The notes under the pieces: model-generated
The model's input: the letters and a program-made list of their open reading frames with translations, nothing else
Told to the model about the DNA's origin: nothing
Database searches by the model: none
Shown here: positions 47,586 to 59,445 of the stretch, in pieces
Layout: every line of letters begins with the position of its first letter
Numbering within the stretch: the stretch's first letter is position 1
NCBI GenBank assembly: GCA_016748015.1
Contig: JAAOMT010000074.1
Coordinates: 109,533-173,532, forward strand
Source: Geosiphon pyriformis
Lineage: Eukaryota; Glomeromycota; Glomeromycetes; Archaeosporales; Geosiphonaceae
Reading direction: 5' to 3'
DNA length: 64,000 nucleotides
Translations under genes and position numbers: made by a program

Positions 47586-48700
47586 AATTACAATATTAAA
47601 AATAAAAATAGAATTAAAAATCACAATAAAATTTTTTGATTTTAAAAATAACCAAAAAAAAATTAATAAACTTAATTTTAACAATAATAATATTTAAAAA
47701 ACTTAAAAATACAAATTTTATATAAATAAATTCAATATTATTTTTAATAAATCAATTTTATTTTAATAAAATTATGCAATAATTAAAACACAGTTTTAAT
47801 ATAAGTTATTTTAATTTTTATAATAATATTAAAAATAAAAATAAAAATTTTTTACTTTAAAATTTTTTTAATAATTAGTAATTATTTTTTTAAAATATTA
47901 TTAAAACTAATATTATTATTAAAAAACAAAGAAAAAAAAAAGAGTTTTAGTTTTTATTTTATTAATTTAATTTTTGTAATTAGATTATTTAATAATATAA
48001 TTAGTTAAAATTAAATGTAAAAACATAAATTGTTTTGTATTTATAATTTATTATATTAGACAATATAATTAAATATTAATTTAATAAAGTTTTAATTAAC
48101 ATATTATTGCTATTATTTGTTAAAAAAAAACTTTTGTTTATAACCAAAATATAATAAAATATAATAATTAATATTATCATAATAAAATTAATAAAATATT
48201 AAAAATTGTTTTGAAAAAAAATTGAATTGTTTTGATTTTTTTATTCAAGTAAAAAAGTTTAAAACTTTAAACTTGAACAATATAAAAAAAAAACTGAATA
48301 AACAAATTTAATTTTTAAATATAGTTTAAATTTCATTTTAAAACCATTTTATTATATATTTTGAAATAATTTATAATAAATAATTTTATTTATTACATTT
48401 AGTTAAATCTTTAATGGAATTCAGATTTTGAATTTACTTTATTCATATTCCAATTAAATATGTAATATTTTTAATGAAAGCAAGTTTGAAAATAAATATA
48501 CTCTTTTTAACAAAATATATATAAAAATTCTTATATATTTTTCCAACATAATTAAGCATTTTTTATTTATTTTTTAAATAAATAAATATGAAAAAGAATT
48601 TTTTTTTAAAAACGTTATACTTTTATTTTATACAAACACAATTAGTTATAAAAAAAAAATGCAAGCATCTTGAAATCAACTCATTATTTGATTTTTTGAA
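47586..48700 (+). repeat. AT-rich dispersed repeat, copy interrupted by the LINE cluster
   Basis: Begins right after the LINE copy P tail. TAAAACACAGTTTTAATATA (about 47786) and TTTGTTTATAACCAAAATAT (about 48133) match copy B at 29826 and 30056 in order, spacing and orientation, so the LINEs lie inside or beside a copy of this repeat. It fades into less AT-rich sequence after about 48350. Confidence 0.7.
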
Positions 48701-49417
48701 CAAAAAGTTATGTCCAGTTCTTACATAAAAATACTTATCCTTAAAATTGATAATTTTAATTTCACTATTATATAATCAGAGGAATATTTAAATTTTATTA
48801 GAGATTTTAAAGTGGTCCAATACATTTACGAACCATTATATGATCTGTTGAAATATTTGAAAAAGTGGTAAAAAATACACGAAACATATATTGAAGATTT
48901 TGGAATTGAAGAAGATTAGATAAATGAAAAAGTAAAAAGTGATGAAAAGTATAAAGATTAAAACTCATTTTCAAGAAGTAAATGGACCTTCGTTGCATTC
49001 AAAACCTTCAAGACTCGTTATTGAAGTAAAAATTTTTATAGACATTATTTCATCATACTGGACTAAAGAAAAAATGCCAAAATATGCCTTAGAAATCTAA
49101 ATATGTGGATTAATAATAGAATTTGAGAAAAAACAATATTAAATACTCGAATAGTTTGCAGACCAAAAAGATCGATCAGAGTACAAATATGTCTAGAAAT
49201 TCAGTTTTTTTTTTTTTTTGTCATTTAAAAAGTCCACACTCAATTCTTTTGTGATAGGCCACTATTTTAAAATTGGCAAGACAATCATTTTTGAAATTAT
49301 TAAAAGGCTATCGAAGGATAAAATAATTAAAGTCCAGAATGAAAAGGAAACATTCTTTAGCAGCTTTAAAAAATTTATATTTTTATGAGCATAGTGTAAG
49401 AAACCATTAGAGATAAA
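48701..49417. other. Intergenic
   Basis: AT-rich, no supported gene on either strand; a T-run lies at 49205-49220. Confidence 0.45.
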
Positions 49418-51756
49418 TTAATATCGGGGATTTTTAAATCCTTTATGGTTTAATTGAAAATATACTATGATAATCACTATTATTCTCCTATTATCATCAC
49501 CAATTTGGGACCTCACAAAATCAGTCCAAAACTCATCTTTCCAATTATCACCATCCTTTTTGACCCTTCTCATTCTACCGAGAGTACATCGCAACTGACT
49601 TTGATAATCATCCCAATTCAAATACGCACCACATAACCGTCGATACCCTGTAAATCCCGTTCGACCATGTAACACACGCCAATTATCAAACACCACCACC
49701 CTACCAGGCACCAACTGTGTCCAAAACTCGTTTGCCGAATCTTCCACAATCTCATTCCATATGCGTAACGCCGCATAAAATGCATCCAATTCCGAGGGGG
49801 TGAGATGATTCAGGGTGGATCGATCTTCTTTATTATATCGAATTTGATACAACATACCCCGTTATGGGATCATGATTCAAGATTGGGAAAGCGCGAGGGG
49901 TCGGATGGATACAGATATTTGGATCACCTGCACTATGGGTTGGGATGAGAGTTGTGGATAAAATTAGATAGGCTCCTGGGTGAGAGGTTTTTAGAAGTTG
50001 GCCGAGATAGAAACCGTCTAGGAAGAGTGAGGCACCCACCTTTACCCTGGAAATCAAGTAAATGAAACATTTGCAGACTGAAATTATGTTTTAGACGAGA
50101 ATTAAGTTTTTTTTTTTTTTAATTAATTTCTTTGTATTATTCAATTTTGGTCGATATTAACCCTGATGAATCGGTGAAATATATGTTGTCCGTATGTGCT
50201 CTAAATGATAAATTTGAATAAGTTAGATCACCATGTTCCATATTAGGAGCAACATCGTAGAATCCACCTGAAATGGTATATCATTTTGAAATCGAAAAAA
50301 TACCTTGTTCATTCACTTGAATCCCATCAACAATTAAATATCAAAGTTACCATAATGTGTCTCACGTAAGAAACAAATTCTTCTTGCCAATTGCTCTTTA
50401 TCTTTTGGGTAGGGGGGTACTCCATCAACAAATGAGATCCCGTATCTATCCTTTAGAATTTTCAAGTTTGCCATGAGATTCCAAGAGATGTAAGATTCAA
50501 ATGTAATAAAAGAATTCAAAAGAAACAACAAAAACAACAACAACAACAACAACAACAACAATCGAAACTTGAGCACTAAACTAATTAATTTTTGATTCCT
50601 TACAATGGTATCAAGCCATTCGGATAAACCTTCCTTACTTCGCATTACCTGGTTAAGTAAAATATTAAAAGACCCCGTGAATATCAAATCAAAGGCATGA
50701 GATTTCCAAAAAAATCACCGATATTCTCTCATAATAGTACATGATCGTATTGAACATCTATTAACGAAATTTTTTAAGATTTTCAGCGTTCCACAATATC
50801 TTTTGGCTAATAAAAACAATTGGTTATAATAGTAATTTGTGAATTTTTTGATTCTTTGGTCAAAATTGATTTTCTATTCTAAGCCATGAAAATTTTGAAA
50901 AAATACTTGGTTTTCTAAGAATCTAAAAGTAGTGGTGGATCGTGAGAGTGAAACCGTAACCATCCCCATTCAAAGAAACTTGAGTGCTCATCATGGGACC
51001 CTTTTGAGAAGAATGATGAATAAATGATCATCTCAGAATCTATTCAAATAATAAATTCAAATTCACGGGATTTCCATAAAATCAGAGAATAACGCCTAAA
51101 TTCTATATTCAAACCATCTACGGTCAGAGTTACAAATGAATGGTCGAATATCTGAGGGAATCTACTGAAGGTTTTAGAAAGCTATTATTTTTATACCTTA
51201 TAGATCCTTGACTTCCTTGTCATGGTCAAGTAAGCAGTAAAAAAAACTATAGACAAATTAAAAATCAATACCTGAAACGTATTAACTAATCTCTGTTTAG
51301 TGACAGGATGATAACAATTAGAGCATCGACAATGATCTCGTAACCACAATGGGTTACTAATTAAATATTTCCTTTAATATTAGAGACTCTTATTTTTCTT
51401 CCAAAGAAGAAAGTGCGATGAAATTTAAAGGATCACTCGCGCGCGCACAATCGGCTTGTAATATTTTCGTCATAAATCCACTGAATCAATAGTTTATTCT
51501 CATGTTCGTTGATTAACACATTAGGAATCTTGTAGTTTGTTTCATTCGGATTTAGAATCTATAAATAGGGATATTCGGCAAAAAAGTATTAATCAAAACG
51601 ATGAATATATATATATATATAATCGAACAAGAAAATTTGGATTGTGGCTTCTAAATAATTATCGAAAATTTTATAAGATGAAGAAAGTGATTTTACCCAC
51701 CTTGATGAGGTGAAAATTGAATACCCCAAAGGTTTTATTTTTATTAAATAAAACAT
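49418..51756 (-). pseudogene. Trimethyllysine dioxygenase (TMLH)-like gene with frame breaks
   Basis: TMLH is the mitochondrial Fe(II)/2-oxoglutarate dioxygenase opening carnitine synthesis. Exon-like blocks run 51756-51697 (possible mitochondrial presequence MFYLIKIKPLGYSIF), 51558-51449 (LLIQWIYDENITSRF), 51356-51272 (NPLWLRDHCRCSNCYHP), then TLTVDGLNIEF, DEHSSFFEWGWLRFHSHDPP, VMRSKEGLSEWLDTI, DRYGISFVDGVPP, RICFLRETHYG, FRAHTDN (iron HxD), LQMFHLLDFQGKGG, ASLFLDGFYLGQLL and NEFWTQLVPGRVVVFDNWRVLHGR (distal iron His). Three breaks are seen: a TAG at 50917-50915 without a visible donor before it, and +1 shifts near 50037 (GGTGGG|T) and 49856 (ACGGGG|T). All catalytic residues remain, so decay is recent, or the shifts are tolerated. 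Confidence 0.82.
50523..50563. repeat. (AAC)n microsatellite within a TMLH-like intron
   Basis: About ten AAC/ACA units between the WLDTI and DRYG exon blocks. Confidence 0.9.
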
Positions 51757-52482
51757 TTTCATAAAGATTTTTTTTTTTTGAGAGATGGTTTCCTTATCTC
51801 TGCTGATGTGTGTTACTTTGGTTAGAAGTCAAAAATATGAATCAAAAGTACCAAATAGTTTTTTTTTTTAGATTTAGGTAGATTTTCAAATAATCAAAAG
51901 AATGGAAATTTTTTTATTCTTTCGAGATCAACCCAAAAATTCCAGAAATTTCGATGAATCTTGTTCAACCCAAAAATTTCCAGAATAATAATTCATTATG
52001 ATTATTATCATAATTGTCATCAAGTTAGGCTTGCTAAAATTACGGATAATTCTTCCCACCGTATAATTTATTAATTCGAGAATGATTCATAATCATTTTT
52101 AAATGTATTACAAAATAGAAAGATAAGGATAATTTCAATTTATTAGTCATATTTCCCGTGCATGTGCATATGGTTTAATGAATAACCCGAACCTTCACGT
52201 TTAATCAACATTTGAGATTTACCTGTTATGGACATTAATTAAGAATAATGGTTACTAATTATTGTTCAAGAACTTTCCAATTAATAAGCTTTTTAATGTA
52301 CGAGTTGAAAAATGATTTTTTGAAGGTCTGCTCTCTTTGAAATGATGATAAAATTTTTATATAAATATATGGGTTGATTCGAACATTTTATTAAAAAAAG
52401 AAAAGAAAAGAAAAGAAAAGAAAAGAAACATCTCTTACATTTATTACACATTACTAAATCTTAAATAAAAAAATCATTAAGC
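51757..52482. promoter_or_regulatory. Divergent region, TMLH-like gene and GST
   Basis: No gene supported. Two copies of a 'CAACCCAAAAATTCCAGAA'-like segment occur at about 51930 and 51966. An (AAAAG)n repeat (52393-52428) ends about 55 bases before the GST start. TATATAAATATAT near 52358 could be a TATA element. Confidence 0.5.
52393..52428. repeat. (AAAAG)n microsatellite
   Basis: About six AAAAG units in the GST leader/promoter region. Confidence 0.9.
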
Positions 52483-53239
52483 ATGACTATCAAGGTTACC
52501 GGTTCCGCGGGTTCGACATGCACTCTTCGCGTTATTACCGTATTGTACGAATTAAATCTTCCTTATGAATTGGAGGTTCCTAATTGGGCTGATTTAAAAT
52601 CGGAAGAGTATTTGAAAACTAAGCAACCTTTGTAAGTTTGTTTTTCTTTAAATAATTTTTTATTTGACTTTAGATAATTTATCATTTCGATAATTGTCAA
52701 TTAATATATATATCACCTGATCTCTCACCTCATCTCTCTCTCATAATAATAGTGGAAGAATCCCAGTTCTTAACGATGATGGTTTCCAAATCTTTGAATC
52801 CCGAGCTATTGTTCGCTACCTAGCTCAAAAGTATCAATCTGCAGCTGGAATCACCTTAGTTCCAACAGATTTTCACAAGCTCGGTCTCTTGGAGCAATTC
52901 CTTTCCATTGAACATAGTTATTTTGACACCGTATTTTCACCATACGTTTATGAAACCACCTTTAAAAAATTTAAAGGGCTGGGTGAACCTGATCCAGCGA
53001 AAGTAGCCGAGTTTCAAAAAAAAGGAGATGAGGTCTTAGATGTATATGAAAAATTGTTGGAAGGAAAAGATTATTTGATTGGAGAGTATACTATTGCCGA
53101 TTTAATTCATTTACCATATTTCCAGTTTGCTTTAAATAGTGGTTACAAAATTGGCGATAGGCCTAATGTTCAAAGATGGTGGAAAAATATTTCGGAAAGA
53201 CCTACTTGGAAGAAAGCTTTGGCTCAAATCAAGCATTAA
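52483..53239 (+). CDS. Glutathione S-transferase (cytosolic, theta/phi-like)
   Basis: Two exons (52483-52631 and 52753-53239) encode 211 aa. It conjugates glutathione to electrophiles in detoxification. The thioredoxin-fold N-domain (1-80) has GSAGSTCTLRVITVLYELN with a likely catalytic Ser or Thr, GRIPVL with cis-Pro54, and FESRAIVRYLA with the glutathione-binding Glu65-Ser66. The helical C-domain contains LLEGKDYLIGEYTIADLIHL, where TIADLIHLPY is the N-capping/folding motif, and ends RPNVQRWWKNISERP then TWKKAL, as in theta/phi classes. Length is normal. Subclass is not decided. Confidence 0.94.
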
Positions 53240-53302
53240 TTTCAAAGATACATCAGAGAATTTTACTTTATTCAAATTTTCTTGACTTAAATTTTTGTAA
53301 CA

Positions 53303-53348
<46 letters not shown>

Positions 53349-53560
53349 TATTTTGTTGTAAAAATAAATTTTTTGTGTATTTGAATTGAAATTAAAATCG
53401 TTAGGATCAATTTTTGAATTAATATCTCATAATATGGTTTATATCAGTTAATAAAGTGATTAATTAATTAATGAAAACATTATCGTAAAAGACTTTCGTG
53501 ATTGGAAATTGTTAAGATGAATGACGTAAAAATCTCGAAAAAAAGATTTTTAAACTATAA
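53240..53560. other. GST 3' UTR with (TTA)n and TATATA repeats
   Basis: An (ATT)n tract at about 53307-53341 leads into TATATATA; AATAAA-type signals follow. No gene. Confidence 0.6.
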
Positions 53561-53620
53561 TTATTTTTAAAAATTCATCGTACAAAAATCAATAATTAAA
53601 TAATTAAATAATCAAAAATC

Positions 53621-53651
<31 letters not shown>

Positions 53652-53909
53652 ATTCCAGCTTTTCAACTTTCCCACAGATATAATTAGTATAATTATTTTT
53701 ATTTTTAACTTATTGATATTATTCGTTTTAATTAAACAAACCCTTTTATTTTTATTTTTTTTAAAAAAAAAAAAAAGATAAAATAGATAAAAATATTTGA
53801 TTTATTACTTTAAACATGATATCAACAATTCAAATAATTTATCTTAAATTTTAATTTTAAGGCTCGTCAAATTTCTTATTCCATAATTATTTATATTGAT
53901 ATTATATAA

Positions 53910-53940
<31 letters not shown>

Positions 53941-56920
53941 CTTTATAGCTTATTTATACGTATTTTTATATACAATTATTTTCCTTTTTTTTTTTAACAA
54001 AACCTTTGAGTTTATATTTAAAACCAAAAAAAAAAAAATTTTTTTTTAATTTCTTATTATTTAAATCAAATTTTCATTATTTTAAATAAATTTTAAATTT
54101 TAAATTTAATTAATAAAAAATAAAGCTTGATTAATATTTTCGAATATTTAAAATTTAATTTAATAATTTAAAAATAATAAATTAGATAAATTGGATTTTA
54201 TTCATTAAACATAATAAAAAAATACTAAAACAATAAGTTTTAATTACAGTTATTAATATTAAAATAATAAAATATTTAATCAAAAATTGTATAATTATTT
54301 TTTTAATTATATTTTGGACTTCAATATTTATAATAAAATTGGACTAAAATAACACAAAAACACAATTAAATTTATTAAAAAACCAATCTTAATAACAATA
54401 AATCCAACTAAATTTAACGATTTCTGAAACTAAAATTTAAAAAAATCATTTTTTAATAACAAAAATTAATATTAATCAAGTTATTAATAAAAATAATAAT
54501 ATGTAATTTAAAAAAAAAAACAACAGTTTTAATATGTAATATATCAAATTAATAAACCAATTAACAAAAATTTTAAATATAATAAAAAACTTAAAATTTA
54601 GTATAAAAAAAAGTAACAAAAAACGACTTTACAAGCAAAAAACAAAATAATTAAAACTTTAATATTTGTAAAAATACCAATATTCAAAAATAATTTGTCA
54701 AATACGATTTTTATACAAAAGTATTAGTTTTAACAATTACTTTATTAAAAGCTTTTTTAAATTTAATAATATTAAAAAAATATATATTATTAAATTTGTA
54801 TTTTAATTATTATATAATTTTATTGTTGTTTTTTTTATTATGTTTTAATAAAGTCTAATATAATTATTAATTATAACATAAAATTTCAAAATCTTATAAA
54901 TTACTGTAATTTATGAATTTTTTACATATAATTGATTATTTACAAAAAAGTCTAAATAATTATTAAATATATTATTTTTATGCAAAAAATTTAAATTATA
55001 TTTTATTTTAAGATTTACATAAATTATTAATTATATAGTTAAAAATACCAATATTTTTTTTAATTATAAAAATTTTTATTTTATTTTAATATTTAAAAAA
55101 AACATCAATTAACTTTGTAATTAAAAAAACAAAAATATTAAAAGATTTAACAATAAATTTAACCAATAAAACTAATTTAATTATTTTAAATTCCAAAAAA
55201 GCAAATTTAAAATTGATTACAAAATTTACAATTTTTAATAGTCTTAATATAATAATTTGTATTTTAAGATTAATTACAAACTTAAATAAAGATTTTTTAA
55301 AAAAAACAAAAGTATTATATAATTAAACAGTATAGAAAATAAAATATGTTTAATTATTAATAAAAAGATTTAATATTAATTTTGCTAATTAGTTTTTAAA
55401 TTATTGTAATTTGTTTTTTATTTGGAAATATTTCTAATATTATAAGAAATTAAATTTTAAAAATTTAGTTTTTGTGTAATTTAGTTATATTATTGTATTT
55501 ATTAAAAATAAAAGTTTTATAAACTAATATGTTTTAAATGTTTTTAATAGTTTTTATTTATATTAATTTTAATTAAATTGTTTTAAGATAACTAAAAAGT
55601 ATTTATTAATACTAGTATAAATATTAATGCTGTTTTCTATTTTTTATATCCGAATTTTAAATAAAAATTAGTGTTTATAATATGTTTTTATCTATTATAA
55701 TTAAAGCAGTTGTTTTAATATGATTAATAATAATTGTATTGATTTTTTTGTTAATATTTATATAAATTTACTTTTTATTTTATATTTTAATATTTATAAA
55801 TATTATTTGGTTGTTAAAAACTAATTTATTTTAAAAAATATGTAATATTTTATTGGAAAATTGTTTAATATTATTTTTATTAGTTAAAAATTAAAATATA
55901 TTAAAAAATTTATAAACAAATTATTAATCTGTAATTTTTATTTAATATGTATTTTAATATTTAGATAAACATATATATTTTACGTTAATAAGATTAATAA
56001 TTACTAATTTTTGTTTTTATTTTATTAAAACTTTATATAAATATCTGTTAGTTGTTTTAAAAAAAAATTGTATATTTTATTATATTTAAATGTTATTTGT
56101 TTATATTGTAAATTGATAAAAAATTCAAATTATATTTTTTTGTATAATGTTAATTTTCTTATTAAAAAAATATTGTTTCAAGTACTATTGTAAAGTAAGT
56201 ATATATTTTTGGTTATTTAATTGCAAATTTACTAATTATTTAATTTTTACACAATTTATTTGCTAAAAATCGTCTTTATATGACTGTAATTAAGAATTTG
56301 GTTTTAAAAATTTGGTTTTTTAAAACTATAAAAGTGTTTAATAATACCAAAAAAATTATTGTATATATCATTTTATTTGTATATAATATAATAATTTATT
56401 ATAAAACAAATATTTGATTGTTCAATACTAAATTGCAAATGTTTTATAAGTTTTAAAATTTGTTAATTAGTAATAATTTGGTATTATCAATAATTAAAAA
56501 TTTGTTTTATAATAGCTTTAGTGTAAATATTTACAAAATTAGTTTTAATTTAAATATTTAGATTATATTTAATCTTATTAACTTTTTAGCTTTAATGTTT
56601 TTTAAGTTTTATAATAATATTTATACTTCTTATAATATAGATTTATAATATTATTTTAATAGTATAAATAACTAATTATATATAAAAAAATCATGAATTA
56701 TATTTATTTTAAAATTTTATTTAATTATATATTAATAAATAATAATTAAATTGTATTTATTAAATAAATAAATAAATTAATTATCAACATAAAAAATCAG
56801 AAAACTAGTTTTAAAAGTTATATAACCCAAAAAAATTTGATTAATTTGGTTTTAAATATATTATATAAAATAATATATTTTGTTACCAGTAGAATTTTAG
56901 CTATCAATTAGCATGAAATT
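53560..56920 (+). repeat. AT-rich dispersed repeat, copy C region
   Basis: 3.3 kb of extreme A+T. 54517-54600 (CAACAGTTTTAATATGTAAT and following AAATTAATAAACCAATTAAC) matches copies A, B and D in the same orientation. From about 55400 the sequence switches from A-rich to T-rich, suggesting a second, oppositely biased or inverted segment. Includes (TA)n at 53621-53645 and (TTA)n at 53909-53941. Confidence 0.65.
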
Positions 56921-57860
56921 ACTCTTATAATTTCTATAAATTAATTAGTATATTAATATCATTTCAAATTATCACTTATTATTTAATTAATTATCACATA
57001 TCACAATTCAATTAAATAATCCAATTAGTATGACAGAAAGTAGGATGATCAAATTATACAATACCCTGAACTTTGTAACATTCTAAAATTCGCTGAAATT
57101 TATAAAAATTCACCGAAATTATGAATAGTTCACCCAAATTAATCAATAGTTCAGCAAAATAACTTGTAGTTTATCAAAATGTATCTTTAGTTTGCTGAAA
57201 TTTGAGCAAAGAGAAAAAGTGCAAGTCCATAGACTAGTACTACAACAAGTTGTATAAAAGAAGAGCTTTTCTCTTCAAGAAAATGTATCTTACTTTAGAT
57301 TTATCACTTAGAACTATTCCTATACACAAAAAAAAGAAATAAATATCAAATAATTTGAAAAACCAAATTCTTTAATATTGCACTTGGAACATCCCCAAAA
57401 TCCAACTAGCATTTTGAAATTGATTAACTACCAATTTCAGTAAACTGTTAGTAACTCCAGGCCTGGATAGAAAACGTTTCTCTTGACAGAATTCTATTTC
57501 TTTTACATTTTTTTTACATTTCTTTTATTTTCTTATTATAATTATCAGGGTAGCCTACAGACAAGATTCCTGTAGAAGAGTTAACTTTTACAGCAAAGTA
57601 ACTACACATTTTTAGTGAGCTTCCAGATGAGCAATTTCTGGGAAAGAGTTGACGTTTACTACAATGTAACTACATAAAGTAATTGGCAAGGAATTGGCCA
57701 TTCCACTTATAAGCCCAGCAAGTTCAAATTATAAAAGATAATTTGAAAATAAATTCAGTTACTGGAGGTTCAACTACTTCCTGAAAACGTGAATTCACAG
57801 CAAATCAACATTAACAACATTCAAGAAAAGAGACCAAAAAACCTCCAGTAACAATTTTTT
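56921..57860. mobile_element. Transposon-like patch with tandem, direct and inverted repeats
   Basis: A 0.9-kb island of more normal composition inside the AT-rich tract. It has a degenerate ~21-base tandem (57078-57205), a TATAAAAG (57254-57261) followed by the hairpin GAAGAGcttttCTCTTC, a 32-base near-identical direct repeat (57577-57608 and 57646-57677), and a perfect 13-base inverted repeat (57758-57770 and 57840-57852). This could be an LTR-like or MITE-like remnant. There is no protein-coding frame, so class is uncertain. Confidence 0.4.
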
Positions 57861-58790
57861 TAATTAAACAAAAAAATTTTAATATTGTTTTTTTTTTATT
57901 AAAATTAATTAATAAATAAAAGTAGTTATAATAATATTATAAAACTTAAATTAAATATAATATATTATTAAATACCAATAGATTTTAATTTAATATTAAA
58001 AATTTCATTACTATTTTAAAAAATAAACTAAATCTTAATATTATAATAAAATTTATATTAATAATTAAAAAAAATAAGTTTATTAAAAAATTAATTTTTT
58101 TAATTACATATTTTATTATACAAAAATAAATCTTATAATTTAAATTTTAATAAACACAATTTGTATTTAAAAACTTTATTTATTATTTAATAATTAAAAA
58201 TAATAGCAAAAATTATAGTTTTAATATAAAATATTAAATTAAAAAATTAATTAACAGAAATTTTAAACTTAATAAATAGGTTTAAAAATGTTTTAACAAA
58301 TTAAAAATAGTATTTTTATAATTAAAAACTATGTAATTTAAACTTTAATACTTATAATAATACTAATATTTAAAAGTTTTTTATTAAATACAACTTTTTT
58401 TTAAGATATTAATTTTAATAATAACAAATTAAAAAAGTATTTTTTAAAATTAAAAATAATAATAATTTTTTTTAACAATAGTTAAATTTAAAAAACCAAG
58501 AAATAAAACAAGTTTAATTATAAATTTGAGAATTAAATTATTAATTTCAAAAAAAATAGTTAAAAAAAATCAATTAACTTGAATTTAAATATATTATAAA
58601 AAAATTTCTTCAATATTTTTGGTTATTATAATAAATTACAAATAAAAACAGCTTTAAATATATTAAAAATTTTAAATTAAACAATAATATATTATTATAA
58701 ATTATTAAACTTTAAAATTTTATTAAAATATTAAGTATTTTTAATATTATTAATAAATATATTTTTTTTTATTAATATTTAACAAATAAA
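57855..58790 (+). repeat. AT-rich dispersed repeat, copy D
   Basis: A/T-only-like sequence sharing a ~300-base stretch (58309-58610) with copy B and the shorter block near 58216 with copies A, B and C, all in the same orientation. Confidence 0.7.
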
Positions 58791-59220
58791 GTCCAACTGT
58801 TATTTAATATATAAAATCAAACTAAATAGCTTAATCTAAATACAATTTATGCTCTTATTACATGTGGTCAACTACTTGGATCAGACAAAACAATAATAAA
58901 CATCTATACTAACACATATATTTTCACCTAAACCTAATACTAAACTATTATCTTTGATTAATCCAGCTTTTTTTATATTCATTCTATGCTTGAACTTTAC
59001 AAATCATACTTTAATACAATGCAATTCTATCAGATGTCTTACATATTTAACAACAATAGAAGCAGTTTTTTCTTTTCTATTAAAAACCATAACAGTTACC
59101 ATATATCAGTCTCTTAGCACAAATCTTTTGTAAATTGCTGTATATAAACTCACATATAAATATATTTTTCAAGTGTCCTGGATGATCATGATTGAGTGTT
59201 AAAATATAAAATACAGCATC
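58780..59220 (-). mobile_element. Decayed, 5'-truncated LINE 3' end, fragment E
   Basis: On the minus strand the 3' UTR block (ACTTGATCC-like, GTTGACCACATGTAATAAGA, then TTAGTTTGATTTTATATATT and GTTAAATATTAATAAAAA) is recognisable. Upstream it encodes a decayed KRFVLRD...NRKEKTASIVVKYVRHL, homologous to KEFVLMD...DKKKAMSIVVEFVHYL of fragment F. It ends about 225 bases before the DSN1 start codon. Confidence 0.75.
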
Positions 59221-59445
59221 AAATAGTTCTTCGCCATTCGCGTCAACATTTACAATGGTTCCTGGGAAAAATAAATCGGGACTAAAAAATACCTGGATAC
59301 TTATCTACAATCACGTGAAATATCGATATATGATGCGCACGTTCCTAGATGGTGTTTGATTTGGTAAATCGCGGCGCGTCAAATTTATCAAAATTTCGTT
59401 TATTATTCTTGACAACCTTTGCGCTATTATTGACGGACATCAAAA
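59221..59445 (+). promoter_or_regulatory. DSN1 upstream region with an MCB/E2F-like site
   Basis: GCGGCGCGTCAAA (59371-59383) resembles MCB (ACGCGT) or E2F-type sites that drive G1/S genes, fitting a kinetochore gene. Squeezed between LINE fragment E and the ATG. Confidence 0.4.

Noticed and set aside
51541-51558. Frameshift suspected in the TMLH-like region near 51130-51160
   Set aside because: Using the acceptor TTCCCTCAG places the exon in phase (IFDHSFVTLTVDG), so no break is needed there.
53132-53410. Minus-strand frame over the GST 3' end
   Set aside because: Antisense of GST coding sequence plus an (ATT)n repeat.
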